Below, in pieces: positions 56,161 to 64,000 of a DNA stretch of 64,000 bases. The first letter of the stretch is position 1. Every line of letters begins with the position of its first letter. The position numbers were made by a program, and so were the translations under genes. The notes under the pieces were generated by a model that was given only the letters and a program-made list of their open reading frames with translations, had not been told where the DNA came from and ran no database searches. The stretch is from Lepidodermella squamata (lineage: Eukaryota > Gastrotricha). The stretch covers positions 744,001-808,000 of the forward strand of contig JBLDXI010000002.1 in assembly GCA_047495785.1 (NCBI GenBank), in the 5' to 3' direction.

Positions 56161-56640
56161 TCAGCAAGACTTGGCTTTGCATACACCTCCGCGAGAAGCC
56201 AACACAACAGCGATTTCTTTGTTATTGTGATCGAAGGCCAGATCCAACGCAGTCCAGCCGTTGCTTGTAACGGCGTTTACAGAAGCGCCGCGATCGAGCA
56301 GTAGCCTCACGATTTGCAAGTGGTCGCCTCTTGCAGCCAAATGCAAAGGCGTGTAGTTCCTGTACTCCTCTTTCGTGTTAACGTCCACGCCTCGATCGAG
56401 CAGGAACCGGGCGATTTGAGTTCGCGTCTCAGACTTACCGGCGCACTGAAGTAAGCGGTGCAAGTATCTAGGCTTTCTAACATAGCTCCAGCAAGTGCCG
56501 AATTCTCCGTACATTAGCACGGTTGTATCAAACTTTCCACTCACCTCGATCTCGCTGACCAATCTTCGAAATTTCTCGAAATTGCCATCTTCACATGCCT
56601 GTCCTAGCTGCGTGTACAATTCATCCACGTCCTTCCAAGG
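56161..56640 (-). CDS. Ankyrin-repeat exon(s), 5' end unresolved
   Basis: An open frame of about 155 codons: ELYTQLGQACEDGNFEKFRR, then two clear ankyrin repeats (NYTPLHLAARGDHLQIVRLL, GWTALDLAFDHNNKEIAVVL) with a degenerate one before them. It ends VCKAKSC. No ATG opens the frame: the first usable codon is GTG and a TAA lies upstream, so a 5' exon is missing. It may belong to a separate short gene or be the end of the EGF gene next door, whose last donor (56865) has a compatible phase only if its frame break is repaired. Likely a cytosolic protein-binding module. Confidence 0.6.
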   Translation of the reverse strand, partial: PWKDVDELYTQLGQACEDGNFEKFRRLVSEIEVSGKFDTTVLMYGEFGTCWSYVRKPRYLHRLLQCAGKSETRTQIARFLLDRGVDVNTKEEYRNYTPLHLAARGDHLQIVRLLLDRGASVNAVTSNGWTALDLAFDHNNKEIAVVLASRGGVCKAKSC

Positions 56641-56864
56641 CTTGTTTTATGGAAACAATTAGCCATAATTAATCTTCTTTCAAAAGTATATAGACATTTT
56701 TTTCCTAGCAGTTCGAACAAACTGATTACGAATGTGGAACCCGAGGTCTGGTTTTGTTGAATTTTTCCCTATCGAATGTAACAGGGATTGGGAATAGTTA
56801 GCCTCATAGTTAGCCACATAAGTAGCCACCCATTGTCCCAACCCGTAAGGAATTTCAAACTTAC

Positions 56865-57853
56865 TATCATGCAGCGTTCACCCACCCATGACTTCGAACA
56901 CTCACAAGTATTTCCGGCTGAACAACACTGCCACCGTTGAGGCAGGGATGATCGCAGTAAGCTGAAGTGGCAAGTGTTTCTATGATGTATAGAACTGGAT
57001 TGAATAAAAATTTAACTCACGCTCGCTGCAGTCCGTCCCAGTCCACCATCCTTGACATGTGCAGACATTTTCACCAGCACAATATCCGCCGTTCCGGCAT
57101 GGTTTCGAGCATAAAGCTGAAATTTAGGGAGTAGAACAATGCAATGATTGCCTCATAGTGGCCTCGACATTTCAAGATTCATTCAGTGTCCCGAGTCCCC
57201 TTTTTTCCTTAGGTTTCACGACGTAGCACATTAATTCGAGGAGCAAAGACAAATTGAAAATTTCGAAAAATTCAAAATGTAAATCTCAAGCAAAGATTAC
57301 CCTCTTCTAAAGTAGTGCTCCATGTGGCTTACGTTCGCTGCAGTTCGATCCAGTCCAGCCAGCCGAGCAAGTGCAATTATTTCTACTCGAACAATGGCCG
57401 CCATTGAGGGACGGCTGGGCGCACAAAGCTGAACTATCTGTAAGTAAGCCATGTTTAGCCTGGATCTGAAACTGCACGAGAACTCACGTTTAGCAGCCAT
57501 CGAATCGATTGCGGAATGAAGAATTTTCAGTTCTGATAATCAACGCACGAATTTGAAAATTTGAATTTCTCCTAAAAAATTACACTTACCCTTCGAAATA
57601 GATTCAAACTTGAATCGTTGGTTGGTCAGTTCTTTAAAAGCGATGAGTAAAATCTTAGAATTTTTATCGGAAAATCTTTACCATTTCTGATATCGTCATA
57701 TATATCACGGCGATTTCTGATTATATGGTCAATTTTGCCTTCTACTGATGCTCCAGCCAACTGAAATTTGGACGATGCCATAGCAGAAACGGCTTGGCGT
57801 TCTCCGCAACACAAGGCCACCAATGCGAATACTGCAACGGCTAATTTCCGCAT
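56865..57853 (-). CDS. Secreted EGF-repeat protein with a frame break in the third EGF
   Basis: Exons 57682-57853, 57590-57631, 57488-57532, 57333-57428, 57021-57116 and 56865-56961. Signal peptide MRKLAVAVFALVALCCG, then a helical segment, then one EGF per exon: CAQPSLNGGHC...CTCSAGWTGSNC, CSKPCRNGGYC...CTCQGWWTGTDC, CDHPCLNGGS. The first two EGF exons are both 96 nt with phase-1 ends. The third is 97 nt: in frame it runs to a TGA, while one frame over it reads CCSAGNTCECSKSWVGERC before a good GTAAGT donor. So there is a 1-nt indel or an assembly error. Later exons are unresolved. Likely extracellular matrix or surface. Confidence 0.65.
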
Positions 57854-58269
57854 TGGTCAAAATTTCCAACCTTCCGGATTATCGAAAAGTTGTTGTTTCA
57901 AAAATCTACCAGTTTTTTGAGATAACGCAAATTTGTGTGACATGTTAGTTTATGAGAAATAGGAATTAAATGGGTCTACCATTTAATTTGGAATAATTGT
58001 ACATAAAAATGCTAAATCAGAATGTGCTTGTGCTCAACAGAATGGCACAATTCTGACAAACGGAAACGCGAACGGAATAATTTATGCTGTGTTTGAACGT
58101 TTTTGGAAGTGATTCATCTTTCCAAAGCTAAAAGACCTCATCAAAGCTTATTTGAATCTCAATTTGAACGATTTTACTTCTCCCAAGATGAATAGACACA
58201 CAGTATTTTGCAAATTTTATTTTTATTTTTTTGTCAACGCTGGTACATTATGCGAATGATAAGAAATTG
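57854..58269. other. Intergenic DNA before the trypsin-like gene
   Basis: 416 bp containing the promoter of the EGF gene (leftward) and the 3' flank of the protease (leftward). TTTTATTTTTATTTTTTT at 58216-58232 gives minus-strand AATAAAA-type signals just after the protease stop. No gene is seen. Confidence 0.4.
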
Positions 58270-59859
58270 TTAGAGATCGAAGGCATGCTGGCGTATGAAA
58301 GGCAGAAATTCGCTGACTTTGGTGTAAATTCCTGGCTGCAAGGCTTGTCCACAGCCGAAACCGTAAGAAACAATGCCGGACAGGTAGAAAGCGTCATCCT
58401 TTTTGCCGATTTTGCAAGAGAGGGGACCGCCCGAGTCACCTTGGCACGAATCTCGGCCACCTTCCTTGTACCCGGCGCAAAGCATGTTCTCGGTAAAAAA
58501 ATCCTAGGGAACGAAGCAAAAAGAGGTCTATAATTCATAATGAAATGTTTATGCCTATACCTTCAAGCGAACGTCCCAGGACGTGCAAACCTGCCTACTA
58601 ACAATAGGTACTTCAGCTTCTTTCAGATATTCATCGCCTCCAGTGCCTTTAGTCGCGCCGTAACCAGTTACATAGCAATATTGACCAGTAGCAGGGCTAA
58701 CGGTAGGAAGGCATATCGGTTGGATGTAGCTGTTCAACTCAAAACCAGGCGCCTTCAGCCGAACAATCGCAATATCGTTATCGAACAGGCTTATATGACT
58801 TCTCCCGTATTTAGGGTGCAGGATAATTCGCTCGGCTGCCATCTCAACTGCCTGAGGCTCGTACTCCCAAACTTTGTTTTTCCCGGCTATAAAAGTGTAC
58901 GGCCGGGTTAATATCGTGCCGTGGCTTGACTTCTTGAAGCAATGGGCGGCTGTCACGATGTGACGAGGCGAAATCAATGATCCGCCGCAGATGATTCTTC
59001 CGTCGCTCTGAATAGCGATCTGCCACGGCCAATCTTTTTCTTGAGCAACAACTCCGCCAATAATTCGATCACCATCATCCTTAAATTGTACATTCTCATA
59101 AGAAACAAGAGATGATTGACACATGCCGATTTGACCATCGGCAGAAAAGTAAATTGGGTGTTTTGGTCAGTATTTTCTAATCTCATTTATGGATAAAATT
59201 CTGAATTTTGTTCGATTATTTGAAATAAAATCGTATTTAGCCCACTAAACAGGGAATTTCAGGGCCGAGTTATCACGAAATTTAGAGGATCGAGATGAAG
59301 GTTCAGAAGCTTTTGGTATCAGATGAATCGATGCTTAATTATTCTTACCCTAAGACCGCAAGGGATCTTGCAGGCCGCGTGAGAAACAACCGCTTGGAAC
59401 CCTCGGCCGGTTTTGTTGTTTTTGTCGCTTTGAAAGAAAACCATCATCGACCGGCCGCTTGATTTGAAAACTGCCGGCGACGGAATAGTCGAGCCGCAAG
59501 TGTGTAAAATAGCCGCGGAGTAGGTCGAATCACCGTCGTAAACATTTAGAAAATCGTTCTCACAGTCGTGGCTCTGCTCAATGCTCATAGCTAAATCCAC
59601 AAAAAATCATAATAAATCGAACAGAAATTCTGAATATCTAGAACTCACATGTCAGCTTGAAGTCTATGCAAAACCCCTTGGGTGCCTTGAAATTGTAGCG
59701 ATGAGTAACTCCTATCGGGTAGTTTTGCCCTGGCCGGCTCGGATAGCGAATCGGCATTGTTTTAGAAATGACTCCGGCAGAATCCTTTGCTTTGAGCGAA
59801 ATAGCTGCGAAAACAGCAAGTAGTAGTAACCGTGAGTTTTTGGCTGTTCTAGATGACAT
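58270..59859 (-). CDS. Secreted CUB-trypsin serine protease
   Basis: Exons 59649-59859 (signal peptide [12 protein letters not shown] and CUB start), 59349-59590 ([17 protein letters not shown], then [22 protein letters not shown]), 58561-about 59150 and 58270-58489 (protease). The protease begins at [16 protein letters not shown] after an activation site. The triad is [14 protein letters not shown] and [10 protein letters not shown]; the Asp six residues before the Ser predicts trypsin specificity. The splice between CUB exon 2 and the protease exon is unresolved: the candidate acceptor near 59176 leads into a frame one base off ([11 protein letters not shown] versus [10 protein letters not shown]). 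This suggests an indel near 59140 or a missed small exon. The family acts in extracellular proteolysis such as digestion, development or defence. Confidence 0.82.
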
Positions 59860-60863
59860 TTCAAACGATATTTCTCAAGAAGTTAGGAAATAAGTTGAGC
59901 ACTCCACTATGAAACTGTTCACTTTACGTAACGCAGATTAATTGTGTATTTACCTGTTACATAAAGCAAACTTTAGTTAGGAAGGACACAACTCTTGACC
60001 CAGGTATTTGCCAGATGGTCAAATAAACAATAGAGTGTGTAGATATTAAGGACAGGGACTAATACTCTGTATCGCTAAGAGACGTACTATATATAAGACG
60101 CCGCGACTTGCAGAAAATCAGAAAAAGAGTCATCTTTTAATGAGGTCCAACTCGACCAATGAATCATCTCATTACACTTTTAGCAATCATCTTTAAAGCC
60201 TCTTTTTTGCTTAAGATCCACGAGATCAACACGTCTCGCCGATCTTTTGCTGTAAAATAATTTCAAGCAGTTTTCAACAATTTACACTTAAAAAATTAAA
60301 TCTCCGAAATTTTTGGACATAAAATTGAATCGTATTCACAGAATAAAAACATATTTACGGTTGTGTACCAACCGAGCGGTCATGTATAAAGGGGAGCCTT
60401 AGCGGCGTTACACTGCCTTAATTTTCATGGAAATGGATTTGAAGAAAAAAAGAAGTTAGGAAAACTTCTGAATCAACAATAACTGCCATAGGCGAGAAAT
60501 ATGAGTCAAAATCTCAAAAGGACAAAAAATATCATCTCAACTATATACCACTGTTTGAAGATTATCTCTAACGCCGTGCTGCTCACGTATATTTTATATT
60601 TATATGAGCACACTGCCGCTGATTCATGAAATGAAAAAAAAATTAATTAATTTCCGTTGTTCAATTCTTCAAAATTACTCGCATGATATAATACGCGCCG
60701 TCTTCGACATCTTCTTCATTTTTTTGTTATTAAATGTTCTCACCGCGGATTCAACTCTCTCAAGTAACGTCCTGTTTTGAGGTGGAAAATGGTATAAATA
60801 CTGCTGCTTACATGTCAGTTCAAGCACCATCATCTCAGCTAGTGAAGAAACTGTATTCGAACT
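59860..60863. promoter_or_regulatory. Divergent intergenic region
   Basis: About 1 kb between the protease (leftward) and the first low-complexity secreted gene (rightward). TATATATAAGACGCCGC near 60089 and GGTATAAATACTGCTG near 60789 are TATA-like; the second lies 75 bp before the ATG of the rightward gene. No gene is seen. Confidence 0.5.
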
Positions 60864-61280
60864 ATGGCAGCTATCTACCTTCTTGGACTTCTGACGACTC
60901 TGCTGTTGTGTAAGTTGAATCCATCCAAGAATATTCACTGTTTCAACCTGTGAATATTTCTTTCAGTCAGTCTTATCACAGCTCAGTCAGATTTTGGCGA
61001 TGGTTTAAGTGGCGGTCAAGGTAGCTCGGGGCGGTCGTGGCCAATCTCATCGAGAGGCGGTGGCGGATCTGATGGCAGTGTCGTTGGCTACATGAGCAAT
61101 CCACGCCAGCTTCCGAATATGGGAGGAAGCTCTTACGGAAGCTGGCCTTCGCCGTCCTACAGCCCTCCCAGTTACATTTACAATCCCCGCAGTCAACCTT
61201 ACTGGGACAATAACCCTTACGACTCTGGTAACAACTACTATTACCAAAGGCCTACTTATTATTATGGTTGGGGTCGTTGA
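60864..61280 (+). CDS. Small secreted Gly/Ser/Tyr-rich protein
   Basis: Exons 60864-60909 (46 nt) and 60967-61280 total 360 nt, 119 aa. Signal peptide: MAAIYLLGLLTTLLLFSLITAQ by splicing. The mature part is Gly/Ser-rich, then Pro/Ser/Tyr-rich, ending in YYYQRPTYYYGWGR, with no cysteine. Such proteins are used as matrix, glue or short antimicrobial-type peptides in nematodes, but a role here is inference. The signal exon has the same length and phase as in the next gene. AATAAA lies near 61402. Confidence 0.8.
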
Positions 61281-61673
61281 AAGCCAGAATCCAGCGACCA
61301 TTCCAAAGTTGACAGAGAATACTTTGATAGATTCACATTGTCGCTTCATAATCTAGAATGAATCTTCAACTTGCGGTGAATCGCTAGACTATCATTTCCG
61401 AATAAAAATGCTCGCCTCGTTCCTCGATCTTTGGCTTTTTATCGTGTGATAAATTATAGTCAATTTATTTCTTTGAACATACCTCCTAGCATTGGGTAAA
61501 AAATGCCGAGTTTTCTAATCCCCGGGATAATCTTCTCAACGTGTTTCTCGGTTTCCCCAACCGCGAATTTTCCATTCTTCAGTCACGTTCGGATTAAGAC
61601 AAAAAATGCTTCATAAAACGTTAAACAAAGTTCAGATCTCGTCGGATTACTCAAATTTGATTAATCAGCAAAA
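61281..61673. other. Intergenic DNA between the first two low-complexity genes
   Basis: Contains the poly(A) site of the 119-aa gene and the promoter of the next gene. No obvious TATA box and no other gene. Confidence 0.4.
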
Positions 61674-62519
61674 ATGGCTAGAATTTACTTGCTCGGTTTC
61701 CTGGCAATACAGTTTCTATGTGAGTGTGTTCCCTGAGTTTCAAATTCAGTTCGTTATGGGAATCCATTTCCAGGTATTTCGATCGCCGCTCAACAAGATC
61801 CATCAACGAATGGTGGCAGTAGAACTGTCAACTACCCGATCATCGCAAACAGGCCAGATTTTGCGAGTGGCTACGTGGCTGGAATGATGGATAGGAACAG
61901 AGGAGGCTGGGATACTGACAATAACAATTACAACGGTAATAACAACCGCAATTACGGTAACAGTAACAATAACAATCGGAATACTGGGTACAATGGTGGC
62001 CAAAACTATAATGGGGGCCAAAACTACAATGGGGGCCAAAACTACAATGGTGGTCGAAACTACAATGGCTACTACAACCAAGGCCCCAATGTCAATAGTA
62101 ACACGAATTATCAAGTACCAAACACCAACGGTAATAACGGGAATAGGAACTACCAGCCTCCCAATAACTACAGGAATGACAACCAACCGGGTTATTCCAA
62201 TCAAAATGGCGCCGTAGGCGGTATCCAGCCTTCGAGTCCTGTGGTTATCTACATAAACACTCCAGGTTCCAATGGCAATAATGTGAACACAGCCCAGCGT
62301 GGGCAAGGTGGGATGTACTCGGGAAGTATCGATAATGGTTACGTCAACACCAACCAGCGGCAAGGCTGGAGCGCGAATTCGAACACCAACAACAACGGAA
62401 ATAACAATTACAATAACAACAACGGATGGAATCAAAGACAGCCGCAAGCTTCAGGAGTTGGCTATATGGGTAACAATTACAATAGCAATGGTAACCGGAA
62501 CTATGGCGCCCGGAATTAG
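61674..62519 (+). CDS. Secreted Asn-rich low-complexity protein
   Basis: Exons 61674-61719 (46 nt) and 61774-62519 total 792 nt, 263 aa. Signal peptide: MARIYLLGFLAIQFLCISIAA. The mature chain is dominated by Asn, Gly, Tyr and Gln, with 6-residue YNGGQN units (61990-62065) and Asn runs, and no cysteine. Prion-like, aggregation-prone composition is evident; function is unknown (matrix or structural fibre is a guess). The long antisense ORF is a composition artefact. The first exon equals that of the upstream gene in length and phase, so the two signal exons are probably related. Confidence 0.8.
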
Positions 62520-63677
62520 GGCAGAAATGAGCGAAAACGGAGACGATTTGTAAACTATGGATTCTTCTAATATTGGAGAAATATTAGCTGTTAGATAGTT
62601 CTGTTATGCTTATGAATTAAAAGACCTAACAAATCTAAAGCTTTTACCCAAAGCAGAAGAATATTATTGGTAGCGAGCCAACATTTAAACCCAATTCATT
62701 TATTTCTACAAATATTGCATTCAGATGACAACGGTGTTTGGTATTCAGTTATGCTCAATTGGCAAGGTTTACAGATTAAATGGTAAAACTGACGTGGACA
62801 ACAAATTCGATTCATTCAATATTTCTGTTGCCAGAATGCTGAGCTTAAGATCATTGTGTTTCGAATATAATGAGAAGCTGATACGTGATTCATACGCAAT
62901 CACGCGTCGTTACGCTTTTATTCGCCCAACAGCATATCGCATGCTTAATCATCCTGGATATAAACTTAATTTCCCGCAAGTTCTTATTGTTTTTTTCCCG
63001 ACTTCGCCGATTTTCGTTTTCGCTTTCGACTAGCTTCATCAGATGCAGTGCAATCGAAAAATTGGCATTTGCTGATTCTGTGCTGTTCTCTGCACTGCCA
63101 TCCGATTCATCAAATTCAGAAGACCCTGATTCGGCTGCGTACGAAGAATTGGGAAAAGACTCATGTCGCTCATCAAGCTGCTCTTAATTTCACGTTTTTT
63201 CGTAGCAATGATGAAATGACAGTAATTGGGCTTCAAAAATGATAAAATGCATTAAATGTGTTACCTTCGAGCGGGCGCCCGGCACGAAAGTAATAACACG
63301 CCTAGTGCAACCATGGCGCAACCCAGAAAATTTCGTTGAACGAGCAGCATTAAAAAGTTTGGCTAGCGCCAATCTTTTTTTGTTACAGCCGAAGTTCGCT
63401 AAAAGACCAGCTCGTTTTGACAAAGGTGCACTTCACGCCTCCGTTTTCGAGGATTTGCTGCGTTGGTGGCAGCGCGAAGTTGAGCGTAGTGAGCGGACGG
63501 GAAAAATAGGCCTCATTGTTTGCGAAATTTCGAAAAAAATCACGTGTTTATCATTATTTCGAGGCAATATATAGCTGAAAAAACCTGTTATTTCAGATTT
63601 CAGCTAATTTCTTCTTCATTTTATCTAAGACTGAAGTTTCCTTTCTACAATTGGAGAAGTATACCTCGTTTTACGCA
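62520..63677. other. Intergenic DNA with weak ORFs
   Basis: About 1.2 kb. Overlapping ORFs of 60-111 codons on the plus strand (62725-63574) have no signal peptide, splice support or domain. The longest (63239-63574) is basic and might be a relic. I do not call a gene. Confidence 0.35.
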
Positions 63678-64000
63678 ATGAAATCGATCTTGCATCTTAT
63701 AGCGATTTGCTGCCTGTTTGGTAAGCATTCATGTTGGGTTTTCCTTGCGTTGAACCAGAACAATTTCACAGGGCAATTGAACACGGCTAATGTCAGCAAA
63801 GCAAACCAAGGCAGCCAGCAAGGTGGCCAGCAAGGTCCCCCACAAGGAGGCCAACAAGGTCAGAGGGGCGGCCAGCAAGGTCAGCAAGGTGGCCAACAAG
63901 GTCAAATGGGCGGCCAACAAGGACAGCAAGGTGGCCAACAAGGTCAAATGGGCGGCCAACAAGGACAGCAAGGTGGCCAACAAGGTCAAATGGGCGGCCA
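63678..64000 (+). CDS. Secreted Gln/Gly-rich repeat protein, 3' end beyond the window
   Basis: Exons 63678-63720 and 63772 onward, open to the window edge. Signal peptide: MKSILHLIAICCLFGQLNTA. It then runs into a tandem 42-bp (14-residue) repeat reading GGQQGQQGGQQGQM, with an earlier irregular part (GPPQGGQQGQRGG). No cysteine. The exon plan, a tiny signal exon followed by one long repeat exon in phase 1, matches the two genes upstream. Confidence 0.75.
   Translation, partial: MKSILHLIAICCLFGKHSCWVFLALNQNNFTGQLNTANVSKANQGSQQGGQQGPPQGGQQGQRGGQQGQQGGQQGQMGGQQGQQGGQQGQMGGQQGQQGGQQGQMGG

Noticed and set aside
61990-62065. Short regular repeats resembling a CRISPR array
   Set aside because: They are in-frame YNGGQN codons in a eukaryotic gene, with no unique spacers.
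61803-62447. 214-codon minus-strand Val/Ile-rich ORF
   Set aside because: It is the complement of Asn codons (AAC/AAT to GTT/ATT) in the plus-strand Asn-rich gene.

Overview
Eukaryotic, most likely nematode, genomic DNA. Genes on both strands are broken by many short AT-rich introns whose 3' ends are mostly TTTCAG or TTTTAG. I rebuilt multi-exon models by hand; where I call a model closed, the exon lengths add up to an intact reading frame. Gene content also fits a nematode: pentameric ligand-gated channels, CCP/C-type-lectin secreted proteins, a CUB-like membrane protein, a Ly6-like GPI protein, repetitive secreted proteins, and an operon-like gene pair. The species is not identifiable by eye.

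Layout. 0.5-8.1 kb (-): two tandem paralogous receptors, each with a signal peptide, two L-type-lectin-like domains and a complete Cys-loop channel (918 and 906 aa). This is the most striking item. A piggyBac-like TTAA MITE lies between them. 9.4-11.4 kb (+): an intronless cathepsin D-like protease and, 176 bp on, a single-pass membrane protein, possibly an operon. 12-15 kb (+): a small unassigned protein and a prolyl 4-hydroxylase-like enzyme. 15.7-17.2, 30.2-32.3 and 32.9-37.1 kb (+): three paralogous CCP plus C-type lectin genes with 1, 1 and 4 CTLDs. 18-24.7 kb (-): a death-domain protein, probably ankyrin/UNC5-like. 25.8-27.6 kb (-): thymidine phosphorylase, divergent from 28.2-29.8 kb (+), which encodes two Rab-like GTPase domains in one frame. 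37.3-40.9 kb (-): a pseudokinase with ankyrin repeats. 42.4-43.1 kb (-): a Ly6/uPAR-like protein. 44.2-45.9 kb (-): alpha-galactosidase. 47.1-49.9 kb (-): a type II membrane protein. 53.9-59.9 kb (-): a Tyr-rich/CUB-like membrane protein, ankyrin exons, an EGF protein with a frame break, and a CUB-trypsin protease. 60.9-64 kb (+): three low-complexity secreted proteins, the last running off the window.

Functional links. Much of the window encodes secreted or surface proteins: glycan-binding modules (lectin channels, QPD-type CTLDs), proteases, a glycosidase and repetitive matrix-like proteins. This suits gut, cuticle or environment-facing tissue, but that is inference. Two of the CTLD paralogs share promoter blocks and are probably co-regulated. 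Intergenic DNA carries several MITE, foldback and dispersed repeat families.
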